The position numbers and the translations under genes were made by a program. 64,000 nt of DNA from Pseudobdellovibrionaceae bacterium (lineage in GTDB: Bacteria; Bdellovibrionota; Bdellovibrionia; Bdellovibrionales; Bdellovibrionaceae): assembly GCA_030158485.1 (NCBI GenBank), contig JAOASS010000004.1:1-64000 (forward strand). Reading direction: 5' to 3'. Below the pieces are notes generated by a model. That model did no database searches. It was not told where the DNA came from and saw only the letters and a program-made list of their open reading frames with translations. Of the stretch, positions 1 to 6,601 are shown piece after piece. Each line of letters opens with the position of its first letter. The first letter of the stretch is position 1.

Positions 1-240
1 AGCAAATCTTGAAAACGAATATACGATAACTTGTGAGATCTTTCCTAGCCTAGCTTGATCTAACATACTATCTAGCCCAGGCCTTGATGACCTTGCCCCT
101 GAAATTCCGAAATCTTGATAAATTTCGAAGTTCTGAATGTCCTTTTGTTCACAGTAGATTTTCAATGCACTTAGCTGCGCATCTAGACCTTTTGTCTGTA
201 GTTCCGTTGATGTACGTAAATACAATGCAACTGTCTTCAT
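1..240 (-). CDS. Serine recombinase (resolvase/invertase family), N-terminal part, cut by window edge
   Basis: Reading the minus strand from an ATG at 240 gives 80 uninterrupted codons to the window edge. The product has the resolvase catalytic N-terminus: ALYLRTST with the nucleophilic serine at residue 11, then the QDFGISGARSSRPGLD block (residues 42-57) and the VIVYSFSRFA strand (residues 71-80), which corresponds to the DRLGR region of the family. A good Shine-Dalgarno sequence (GAGGTG) sits just before the ATG. The rest of the catalytic domain and the DNA-binding C-terminus lie outside, so small resolvase and large serine integrase cannot be told apart. It is divergent from the regulator at 331. 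The plus-strand open frame covering it is a shadow. Confidence 0.88.
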   Translation of the reverse strand, partial: MKTVALYLRTSTELQTKGLDAQLSALKIYCEQKDIQNFEIYQDFGISGARSSRPGLDSMLDQARLGKISQVIVYSFSRFA

Positions 241-265
241 ACTCACCTCTATGCAAACATAATAA

Positions 266-300
266 CGCATTACGTATTACAAAGTAAACAACGTATTACG
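266..300. repeat. Repeated ACGTATTAC boxes, candidate operators
   Basis: The 90-base gap between the divergent recombinase and ribbon-helix-helix genes carries the box ACGTATTAC at 272-280 and again at 291-299. An imperfect copy (CGCATTACG, 266-274) differs from 292-300 by one base. The copies are 19-26 bases apart and overlap where the -35 region of the rightward gene would lie. Short direct repeats are typical operators of ribbon-helix-helix dimers, so autoregulation and control of the recombinase is a reasonable inference. Confidence 0.5.
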
Positions 301-317
301 TTTTTCTAAATTTGAGA

Positions 318-323
318 TATAAT
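318..323 (+). promoter_or_regulatory. -10 box TATAAT for the ribbon-helix-helix gene
   Basis: A perfect TATAAT ends 7 bases before the ATG at 331. Transcription would start at or next to the start codon, and no Shine-Dalgarno sequence is seen, so the mRNA would be leaderless. A -35 box is not obvious; the repeated boxes cover that area. Confidence 0.55.
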
Positions 324-330
324 ATTCAAT

Positions 331-513
331 ATGAAAGCATTGCCAAAAAAACCTAAGCTCAAGTATGTTAACGGCATTAGAGAAGTCCTTTCAATTAGAT
401 TGCCACTAGATCTAATAAAAAGACTCAAAGAAGAATCAAAAGGAAGTGGCTACTCTCAGACTGAAATTATCCAGCATTCATTAGATTTATATCTTCAGTC
501 ATTAGATAAGTAA
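331..513 (+). CDS. Ribbon-helix-helix (CopG/Arc-like) DNA-binding protein
   Basis: This 60-residue protein has a basic N-terminal arm (KALPKKPKLKY), then a beta strand VLSIRLP (about 19-25), helix DLIKRLKEESKGSG and helix QTEIIQHSLDLYLQSL. That is the ribbon-helix-helix fold used by CopG/Arc regulators and many antitoxins. No toxin gene is adjacent on the same strand: 514-684 has no convincing gene, and the next genes are convergent. It more likely regulates its own promoter and the divergent recombinase through the ACGTATTAC boxes. A role as a partition-type or excision regulator of the element is possible but not shown. Confidence 0.75.
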   Translation: MKALPKKPKLKYVNGIREVLSIRLPLDLIKRLKEESKGSGYSQTEIIQHSLDLYLQSLDK

Positions 514-684
514 TGCTGGCTCGGGTATGTGGAAAATCAATTTGCATTCCTACACTTAATACGCAGAAAAAAAATTTGCTTATTATTTATTTATTACACT
601 TTTTTAAATATCAAAACTGAATGTTTAGTTAAGCATCTCTCAATCTAAGATTTTAAGATCATTACTTAAATTGGGAAGTAATAT

Positions 685-1209
685 TTATTTTGATAATTCT
701 TTTTGAATTTCCGCTTTATCCAATGGCTTTTTCAGCAATGGCATAATAATTCGCGGTAAATCCATTTGGTTAAACATGGAGTCGACATGACTTCTGATAT
801 ACGGATATGCATGGGGTAACGCATTTCCTTCTGTAAATCTGTTGAGAATTGCGTCAGTTGGCTTGGCATCATGTTTTAGTACGTATCTAACTACAAACTT
901 GCAACTACCCCCGAAAGCAACCCCTTCAGGAATCTGCTTAAATTGCGGACTGTCATTTTTAAAAATTCCATGAACCTCTGTTCCAACGAAACAAAATAAC
1001 TGTCTTACTTTTTTATCTGTGAGTGTCGGCTCAAGATTCCAGCCAAAGTTGTACTTAAACGTTACATTTAGTACGTCTAGAGATATTCTTTCAGGAGGCA
1101 ATGCAATTGAAAATTCTGACTCTACCATTTGAATCAATGCAATCTCTGTATCCTTAAGGAAATCTATAAACTCTTTGTTACTGTCTATGTCTACCATGGG
1201 CTCCCGCAT
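685..1209 (-). CDS. SecB-like chaperone of a toxin-antitoxin-chaperone operon
   Basis: The 174-residue product resembles the export chaperone SecB. Beta-strand-rich blocks (about 46-112) are followed by the signature NALPHAYPYIRSHVDSM and a LPRIIMPLL tail (about 129-159), which match the SecB segment LFPYARE...FPQLNLAP. It is the last gene of an operon with an MqsA-like antitoxin and an MqsR-like toxin, overlapping the antitoxin by about 30 bases. In known toxin-antitoxin-chaperone systems a solitary SecB-like protein folds and protects an aggregation-prone antitoxin, so that is the inferred role here rather than general export. The start could be the ATG at 1209 or the one at 1197, which has GGGAG only 3 bases upstream. 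Confidence 0.78.
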   Translation of the reverse strand: MREPMVDIDSNKEFIDFLKDTEIALIQMVESEFSIALPPERISLDVLNVTFKYNFGWNLEPTLTDKKVRQLFCFVGTEVHGIFKNDSPQFKQIPEGVAFGGSCKFVVRYVLKHDAKPTDAILNRFTEGNALPHAYPYIRSHVDSMFNQMDLPRIIMPLLKKPLDKAEIQKELSK

Positions 1210-1813
1210 ATCCGTTGTTTAAATTAGTAAAGTGCACAGGCACTTCCTCATCACCCTCGGGATGAGGACTTATAGGATGTGAATGAACGACTGCTAGTTT
1301 GTGCACAAGATCTCTGATTTCATTCATTTCTGGCTTTACACTGAAGAAAATTTTAACTTCTGAGTGACCCGAAACACTCCATGGAGAACCGTAACCCTTG
1401 CAAAATCCATTCAACTTTATGCCAGTTAATTTTGTTATTAGCTCGGGGTGCTCCACATAACTCAAAAGTAAATTCATTGTAGTCGAACTTAATATCTTAC
1501 TTCCCGATTTAACCATTGAAACATACTCAGGGGTAATACCCAACGCTTCACCAATCTGCTCCTGATTCAAACCAAGACTCTTAATCAGAAACGTTATTGC
1601 TTGCTCTGCTTTGATTTTCAAAGAAGCTTCTATATTTTTATCTAACCTGAGAAAATCCTTTGTACTTAAAATTTGATTCTGACAATTTTGACAAACAAGT
1701 GCATTCTGATCACATAATAGCTCAACCTGAGAATAGCTTCTCCACGGATGCATACTACCTTTGATGTTTTGAAGTTTTAAATGGGTGCTGCCACATTCTC
1801 CACAACGCTTCAT
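1178..1813 (-). CDS. MqsA-like zinc-finger/HTH antitoxin with C-terminal extension
   Basis: The 211-residue protein has an MqsA/YgiT architecture. An N-terminal zinc site is formed by C4-x2-C7 and C41-x2-C44, followed by ILSTKDFLRLDKNIEA and an XRE-type helix-turn-helix (about residues 72-117, GLNQEQIGEALGITPEYVSMVKSG). E. coli MqsA is about 131 residues. Here about 80 extra residues follow, including SEVKIFFSVKPE and VHKLAVVHSHPISPHP. In toxin-antitoxin-chaperone systems such a tail is the chaperone-addiction region that makes the antitoxin depend on the SecB-like partner; that role is inferred. Its start overlaps the toxin stop by 4 bases (1810-1813), so translation is probably coupled. It should also be the operon's repressor. 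Confidence 0.8.
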   Translation of the reverse strand: MKRCGECGSTHLKLQNIKGSMHPWRSYSQVELLCDQNALVCQNCQNQILSTKDFLRLDKNIEASLKIKAEQAITFLIKSLGLNQEQIGEALGITPEYVSMVKSGSKILSSTTMNLLLSYVEHPELITKLTGIKLNGFCKGYGSPWSVSGHSEVKIFFSVKPEMNEIRDLVHKLAVVHSHPISPHPEGDEEVPVHFTNLNNGYAGAHGRHRQ

Positions 1814-2223
1814 ATCTTTACCCTGGCCTTCTTAATTGTCGTTCCATTCTCCAGACGCATATCAGAATTAGTTTCATGAAAAGAAATCTCATCTAAGCAA
1901 TCTGAACCATTCTCGATTATAAACTTTATGAACCACGCGATTCCATCTTTTCGGATTCCGTATTGATCAGTAATTAATTCTTTAAATCCCCACTGTCCCG
2001 CTTCTTGTCTATAGAAATCTGAATCAGTAAGCTGCATAATGCTATTCATAATATACTCATTTGCTTTTTCACTTGTTACTTTCATTCCTATAGATCTTAA
2101 AGTTTTAACTACTTCATGAGTTGACCTCGAAGGTGCCGAAAACCAAACCTTTTCAGATTCTGGATTTTCTAATGCCATTTTAGTGAATTTTTTAACCTCT
2201 ACTAGAGGGTACTTACATGGCAT
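1810..2223 (-). CDS. MqsR-like toxin (mRNA interferase family), divergent
   Basis: The 137-residue product shares the MqsR plan. A VKKFTKMAL helix near the N-terminus is followed by helix MNSIMQLTDSDFYRQ (compare LSESDFYKS in E. coli MqsR), then strand regions WGFKELITDQYGI and GIAWFIKFIIE (compare WQDVY and GQVYLKI), ending in a LDEISFHE strand. MqsR cuts mRNA at GCU-type sites without the ribosome. Here residues aligned with E. coli K56, Q68 and Y81 look substituted (R, T and F by my alignment), so its specificity or chemistry may differ. It is the first gene of the three-gene operon. A TAGGAG sequence about 11 bases before the ATG can serve as ribosome site. Confidence 0.7.
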   Translation of the reverse strand: MPCKYPLVEVKKFTKMALENPESEKVWFSAPSRSTHEVVKTLRSIGMKVTSEKANEYIMNSIMQLTDSDFYRQEAGQWGFKELITDQYGIRKDGIAWFIKFIIENGSDCLDEISFHETNSDMRLENGTTIKKARVKI

Positions 2224-2250
2224 TAATTAAATAACTCCTACCCGGCTACT

Positions 2251-2278
2251 CTTATATCTTAGTCATCGGAACTTGCAA
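2251..2278 (-). promoter_or_regulatory. Promoter of the toxin-antitoxin-chaperone operon
   Basis: On the minus strand a -35 box TTGCAA (2273-2278) and a -10 box TATAAG (2251-2256) are separated by 16 bases, placed about 25-30 bases upstream of the toxin start. This is a normal sigma70-like arrangement. Confidence 0.6.
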
Positions 2279-2286
2279 GAACATAC

Positions 2287-2336
2287 TTAAACTCAGTTTA
2301 ACTTCCTTAAATTAGTTTATAATATTAAGTACTTAA
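2287..2336. promoter_or_regulatory. Two inverted repeats upstream of the operon, candidate antitoxin operators
   Basis: TTAAAC-tca-GTTTAA (2287-2301) is a perfect 6-3-6 inverted repeat and TTAAGTACTTAA (2325-2336) a perfect 12-base palindrome. Both lie just upstream of the -35 box. MqsA-type antitoxins bind short palindromes through their helix-turn-helix, so these are plausible operators, though AT-rich palindromes also arise by chance. Confidence 0.4.
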
Positions 2337-2538
2337 ATTGCAACAAAAATGTGAATTTGGGCAAAGATCTCGTATTTTGATTTAATAACGATTACAAACA
2401 AATAGGATGTCTCATTTCTAAACAACCCACCCAATGACTAGTTCTATATTACTTCCGTAAGCTTAAATTCTTTGCCGTGCGATTCGTTCGGTATCACGGC
2501 TCTAGCTAATGCCCAATAGAAACTCAAGCTAGATAAAA
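2337..2538. other. Intergenic region with an inverted repeat, no gene seen
   Basis: The region between the toxin promoter and the end of the integrase gene holds no convincing coding sequence. It contains GCCGTG (2474-2479) paired with CACGGC (2495-2500) across a 15-base loop, and CTAGCT (2502-2507) paired with AGCTAG (2526-2531). These could be a weak transcription stop for the integrase or recombinase arm sites; neither is established. Confidence 0.35.
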
Positions 2539-3705
2539 CTATTTTATTGCAATCAACTTGGCTAATTGTGGAACTTCAGTAAAATTAATTTCTTCTTTGT
2601 CTTTGTAATGCTGCCAAGTAGTAGAAATGTCTTTATGGCCCAACCACATACTTATGTCTTCAAGCTTTTGGCCTTTTGATAGCATTAAATCAACGAATGC
2701 TTTCCTGCCACCATAAAGAGTAATTCCATTGCCTACATACTTGCGAACTGTTTTATGCAGAGGTCTCTTAAACGATTTAGCTTGTATTATATCAAGGCAA
2801 TTTTTTTGTTCAGGAAAAATAATTGGAATTGCTTTCCATCTTTTTTCCTCGGCAATATTTTGTAACTTGGATTGATATATATGCAACACATTAACTTTTT
2901 TCTTAGCGTTAACCTCAATTCGAAAGCGTTTAGGTTGATTTAATAATTCAACTTCTTCAGGTCTTAATCCAAACCAAATAGTCAGCAATAACCAATTAAA
3001 TTGTTCAGGAATTAGCTTATCTTTAGCGTTGAATAAGGCAGCTGGCGTTAAAGGTAGCGATTCAGTTCGGACACCTAATTCAGTGTTGACTCCAGACTTG
3101 GTTAATTGAGCGTCAGCGATAGCAGACTTCTCCCGACCTCTAGGCAATGGGACCTCGTCATAGAAATTTCCACTAATTCTAGAGGCAAACTTCCCCCAGC
3201 GATTTAAAAATGAAACAATCCTAGCCGCATAGCTTGGACTAATTTTTTCTTTAATAAAATATTTGTATATTCGTTTGGATGCTTGTTTATATTCAATGGG
3301 TAGTATTCTAAGTTCATTGCACATTTTTTGAATAAAATTAAAGTGAGAATTCAGTTTTTCAAGATGCTGTTCAGATCCAAAGTTTTCTTCTTCCAGCAAT
3401 TCTTGAAACTTATTAATTCTATCTTGTGGAAAAAGAATTTCATCTAGAGTTTTTAGTGAAGTAACCCTCTTAGCTGCAACTCTGATTTTATCTTTAAGTA
3501 ATGACCGCTCTTTATTTATTTGAGTGCAAAGTTTTTTTGCATCAGTGACAGACATTTCAGGTTTAAAACCTAAGTCCCTTGCAGCTTTTGAATCAACTCG
3601 CTCTTGATGACGAACACCATTTTCATAGAATTGATACCACAGAAACCAACCCGTGGTTCTCACTCTGATATAGTAATTTCCTCTAGGGATATTATTGTCT
3701 TTCAC
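2539..3705 (-). CDS. Tyrosine recombinase / integrase
   Basis: The 388-residue protein has an N-terminal Arm-type region, a SAM-like core-binding domain (about 95-180) and a C-terminal catalytic domain. The visible catalytic residues are R248 (FGLRPEE), R334 (YGGRKAF), H357 (WLGHKDISTT) and nucleophile Y367 (WQHY). The first histidine of the usual HxxR motif is a tyrosine here (Y331). The length is normal for an integrase of a genomic island or prophage. It is read away from the tRNA gene at 3837-3913, whose 3' end is the likely attachment site. It should catalyse integration and excision of the element lying to its left. Confidence 0.88.
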   Translation of the reverse strand: MKDNNIPRGNYYIRVRTTGWFLWYQFYENGVRHQERVDSKAARDLGFKPEMSVTDAKKLCTQINKERSLLKDKIRVAAKRVTSLKTLDEILFPQDRINKFQELLEEENFGSEQHLEKLNSHFNFIQKMCNELRILPIEYKQASKRIYKYFIKEKISPSYAARIVSFLNRWGKFASRISGNFYDEVPLPRGREKSAIADAQLTKSGVNTELGVRTESLPLTPAALFNAKDKLIPEQFNWLLLTIWFGLRPEEVELLNQPKRFRIEVNAKKKVNVLHIYQSKLQNIAEEKRWKAIPIIFPEQKNCLDIIQAKSFKRPLHKTVRKYVGNGITLYGGRKAFVDLMLSKGQKLEDISMWLGHKDISTTWQHYKDKEEINFTEVPQLAKLIAIK

Positions 3706-3787
3706 TCTGAAAGTCTTATCGGATAATTCTTAAAAAAGTTCAGCTAAAATGAAAAACTGTTGAGGCACCACCGACCCAAACCACCTA

Positions 3788-3830
3788 CCTACAAAAAACC
3801 CAACTACTTTATTTCATTGGGATTTGTAGG
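3788..3830 (-). terminator. Hairpin downstream of the tRNA, probable terminator
   Basis: Read leftward, CCTACAAA and CCCAA pair with TTGGG and TTTGTAGG across a short loop, with six T bases inside the descending arm. It lies directly after the tRNA 3' end and could end the tRNA transcript. It could equally be part of the recombinase attachment region. Confidence 0.4.
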
Positions 3831-3836
3831 AAAATT

Positions 3837-3913
3837 TGGTAGTGAGAGGCGGACTTGAACCGCCGACCTATGGATTATGATTCCATTGCTCTAACCAGCT
3901 GAGCTACCCCACC
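3837..3913 (-). tRNA. tRNA with anticodon CAT (Met, or Ile2 if lysidine-modified)
   Basis: The 77-nucleotide sequence folds as a full cloverleaf. The acceptor stem GGTGGGG/TCTCACT contains three G-U pairs. The D stem is GCTC/GAGC, the anticodon stem ATGGA/TCCAT with loop ATCATAA (anticodon CAT), and the T stem GGCGG/CCGCC with loop TTCAAGT. The discriminator is A and CCA is encoded. It lacks the initiator-type acceptor mismatch, since G1-U72 can wobble, so it is elongator Met or the Ile(CAU) species. Its 3' end faces the integrase gene and is the presumed integration target. Confidence 0.93.
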
Positions 3914-4053
3914 ACGCGCCAGAAGGAATTGTTTTAAATAACGCTGAGCAACCTGTCAACACGCTAAAAATTCGACTTTAGCATTGACGAGTACCCCCTC
4001 CTCAGACTGCAATAATTTAAGATTTTGTCAGTTTGCCATGGAAAGGGAAATTA

Positions 4054-5511
4054 ATGAAAAATCAATCCATCGAGAAACTATTGAAATGCTTCACTTTATG
4101 TCTGTCTCTTGCGTTTGTTGGCTGTAGCAAGGACGATAAGCCCAAACCAAAAGAGTATTCTCCCATTGGAGTATTCAGTGAAAAATTGAGTACGCCTACT
4201 TTGCGGTTCGTGAATGAACTCGGCGAACCCTTGGCACAAACCCAAGTGTTAATAGGTTTGGCTGCTGATGCTTTTCCCGGAAACTCTGGATTGACAGACG
4301 AAAATGGAGAGTTTCAAGTGCCCGCAGATTGGACAACTCCAGACATGGTGACGGCTGACGCGACGGGCTATATCCGCGCAACTTACATGGGACTTCTGCC
4401 TGAGTCTCAAACTTTTACTCTCAAGAAAAAGTTTGCTGCTCAAGTTCAACTTCGCGGAGTAACAAGCGGTCACCCCGTCAAACAGAAAGATGGATTTATT
4501 GATTTTTCCCTTGTGATGTCGGCCATGACTCGACAAGATCTTTTAAATTTTCAAATTCAAAAAGTTGTTTCACCCCTCAATGACACTTTATCGGTTGTTG
4601 GGCGTGATGTTCAAATTCCGGCCAACGTGTCGCTCCCAAAACAGACTGAAAACTATTTAATCGGCATCACTTTAGACAAGCCAGCTTACCGTTTGTTTTT
4701 CTCTGATAAAGGAGTTCAACGTGTTTTTGCGGCTCGTGGGCGATTTCCTTTTAAGTCGGTTGTAGATGGTCTTCGCGAAGAAAAGCAAATTTTCGAACTG
4801 ATCAACTATTTTTCTATTTCTGGCGGCAGCATTCGCGACGTGAATTTAGTAGAAGATAAAAATAGTTTAAATATTCCAGTCATGGATCTTACTTTTTCAG
4901 CTAAAAAAGATTTTAAAGCGCCGAAACTTTCAAATAATCAAGTGATGGTGGCTCTGACGGTTGCGGATAACGGAGGCTTTTTAATTCCAACTGACGTTAA
5001 ACGTCTTACTTCAGAACAGTCTGTGAAACTTGCCGTTTGGAATGAGAACCCTGCCTACTTAGCTCAAGTGATTAAAAATAAATCTGAGTTTGATGAAACC
5101 AAACCCGGCTTGGACCGCTTAAGCGCAATCCTTCTTCCTTTCGATGAACAAGTGACTTCACAATACTTACCTTTGATTTCAAATCCCACGGTGAAAGGAA
5201 ACAATATTTTTATCATTCCAAGCATCGACTCAAACCTTCACAAATTAACGACTTATGGACTTATTTCAGACGTTAAAGTCGAAAAAAATTCAAACGGTCT
5301 TGTGACTAAAACCCCTTCTGCTGTTTGGGAAGTCTACGCCCCAAGTTGGGTTACTGAAATTAAGTTACCTGAATGGAAATGGAACAAAACAGCACCTGGA
5401 ACACGATTTGAGGTTTCACTTGTGGGATCAACTTCATCTGATACAATTCCCCTAGGTCCTCAAATGATGGAGAAAGCAACCCATGTTACGCGAAGCTCAG
5501 TGGATTACTAA
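4054..5511 (+). CDS. Lipoprotein of unknown function with a carboxypeptidase-regulatory-like N-terminal region
   Basis: I chose the ATG at 4054 because GGAAAGGG lies just before it and it opens a signal peptide ending in lipobox FVGC (lipid-modified C24); a TTG further upstream is unlikely. The 485-residue product has no catalytic motif I recognise. Residues about 45-120 (RFVNELGEPLAQTQVLIG ... ADATGYIRATY) look like a beta-sandwich of the carboxypeptidase-regulatory or Ig-like type found in outer-membrane lipoproteins. The remainder appears beta-rich. The following lipoprotein gene overlaps it by 29 bases, so the two are probably co-translated and may act together at the outer membrane. Confidence 0.75.
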   Translation: MKNQSIEKLLKCFTLCLSLAFVGCSKDDKPKPKEYSPIGVFSEKLSTPTLRFVNELGEPLAQTQVLIGLAADAFPGNSGLTDENGEFQVPADWTTPDMVTADATGYIRATYMGLLPESQTFTLKKKFAAQVQLRGVTSGHPVKQKDGFIDFSLVMSAMTRQDLLNFQIQKVVSPLNDTLSVVGRDVQIPANVSLPKQTENYLIGITLDKPAYRLFFSDKGVQRVFAARGRFPFKSVVDGLREEKQIFELINYFSISGGSIRDVNLVEDKNSLNIPVMDLTFSAKKDFKAPKLSNNQVMVALTVADNGGFLIPTDVKRLTSEQSVKLAVWNENPAYLAQVIKNKSEFDETKPGLDRLSAILLPFDEQVTSQYLPLISNPTVKGNNIFIIPSIDSNLHKLTTYGLISDVKVEKNSNGLVTKTPSAVWEVYAPSWVTEIKLPEWKWNKTAPGTRFEVSLVGSTSSDTIPLGPQMMEKATHVTRSSVDY

Positions 5512-6013
5512 ACAAACTTTTAAAAATTTATTTTTTTCGGCAGGCCTCTTCATTTTTTTAGGAGGTTGTGTTCAAAAAACTCTGAAGCCCGAAGACGTGA
5601 TCAGAACCCAGACAAAACAAAAAGTTTTTTTGTCTTCTTACGATGAAGTCTGGCGAGCGGCTCACGCTGTACTCAAGTACCCTATCGTGAATGAAAATCA
5701 AGATACGGGCCTTATCGAAACAGATTTTATTAAATCTCAAGATGGCTTTACAGGCCCTGATCAACCGTCAGCTTCTTCTGGTTTGAGATATAAAATTGTG
5801 ATGATTTTTGCAAAAGGAAAAAGCCAAGGACAAGAATCAGTTCGACTGACAATTGATAAAAAAATTGAAAAACTCAGGGATTTTTTTTCCGAAGCTGAAA
5901 GCCTTACAAGTGATGGCTTAGAAGAAAAAGTTTTATTCTACCGTATTGAGCGTGAACTTCTTATTTCAAAAGGCTTAAAAAAAGCAGCAGATGATCAAGC
6001 TGTGAATCAGTAA
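5483..6013 (+). CDS. Small lipoprotein, function unknown
   Basis: The 176-residue product has a hydrophobic leader and lipobox FLGGC with the modified cysteine at 29. The mature part contains SSYDEVWRAAHAVLKYP followed by GLIETDFI, a pattern seen in small alpha/beta lipoprotein domains such as those of BamC-like proteins. The similarity is too weak to assign a function. The start ATG overlaps the previous lipoprotein gene and has GGAGAAAG 7 bases upstream. The C-terminus is helical and charged. It ends 12 bases before the converging HEAT-repeat gene. Confidence 0.7.
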   Translation: MLREAQWITKQTFKNLFFSAGLFIFLGGCVQKTLKPEDVIRTQTKQKVFLSSYDEVWRAAHAVLKYPIVNENQDTGLIETDFIKSQDGFTGPDQPSASSGLRYKIVMIFAKGKSQGQESVRLTIDKKIEKLRDFFSEAESLTSDGLEEKVLFYRIERELLISKGLKKAADDQAVNQ

Positions 6014-6025
6014 AAAATAAAAGAC

Positions 6026-6601
6026 TTAATTTTTTTGTAATTTCTGAAGAGCGGTCTGAGCTATTCCACGAATTTCATCATCTTTTTCATCAGCTAAACT
6101 TAAAAACTTTTCACGCTCCTGTGGCATGGGCTCAGCAGCTAAATATTGACTGATCTGGGGACGAATCCATAGCGACTTTGACTTCACTTTGTTTTTTTTA
6201 GAATGAATCTCTTTCCATAAAATTTCTCGAACTTCAGCTGTTTTGTTTTTATTTTTAACTAAAATATCAACAGCTGCGGATCGAACCACTAGAGCTGGGT
6301 CGTTTAACTGTTTCTTCGCAATATCGTAGGCCAGTGTAGGATTAATTGAATCTAGAGCGATTAATCCTGCATTTCGCATATACCAAGTGTTTGAACTCAA
6401 AGCTTTTTTGAGATCCATCACACTTTCATTTTTTTTCATTTTTGTCATTTGCATTAATGAGTTCCAGCGAACGGACATTTCTTCTGCTTCCGAAAATGCT
6501 TTTAATCGAAGTTCTTGATACGTTTCAGCTTCAGCAGAGAGAGACAAACTCAGTGCACAAACCACAAAGAGTGGTGATAATTTGAAATTTAATTTTTTCA
6601 C
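6026..6601 (-). CDS. Exported HEAT-repeat protein
   Basis: The 191-residue protein begins with a signal peptide (LSPLFVVCALSLSLSAEA). Helical repeats of about 31-35 residues follow, of HEAT type, for example DLKKALSSNTWYMRNAGLIAL, PALVVRSAAVDILV and EIRGIAQTAL. Such repeats are protein-binding scaffolds, here in the periplasm or outer membrane. The start codon overlaps the stop of the upstream membrane coiled-coil gene by 4 bases (6598-6601), so the two are translationally coupled and probably work together. The partner or ligand is unknown. Confidence 0.75.
   Translation of the reverse strand: MKKLNFKLSPLFVVCALSLSLSAEAETYQELRLKAFSEAEEMSVRWNSLMQMTKMKKNESVMDLKKALSSNTWYMRNAGLIALDSINPTLAYDIAKKQLNDPALVVRSAAVDILVKNKNKTAEVREILWKEIHSKKNKVKSKSLWIRPQISQYLAAEPMPQEREKFLSLADEKDDEIRGIAQTALQKLQKN

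Larger units (their letters stand above)
1..3913. mobile_element. One end of a tRNA-integrated accessory element (inferred)
   Basis: This stretch holds a serine recombinase, a ribbon-helix-helix regulator, a toxin-antitoxin-chaperone operon and a tyrosine recombinase, and it ends at a tRNA gene. Tyrosine recombinases commonly integrate into tRNA 3' ends, and here the integrase gene lies just beyond the 3' end of the tRNA, the usual geometry. The genes look more AT-rich and have longer gaps than the core genes that follow. The other boundary, with a duplicated tRNA 3' end, is not in the window, so the limits and the class of element (prophage, ICE or island) are unknown. No structural phage or conjugation genes are visible. 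Confidence 0.6.

Noticed and set aside
84-287. Plus-strand open frame of 67 codons
   Set aside because: It is the antisense shadow of the serine recombinase read on the minus strand, which has a clear domain match and ribosome site.
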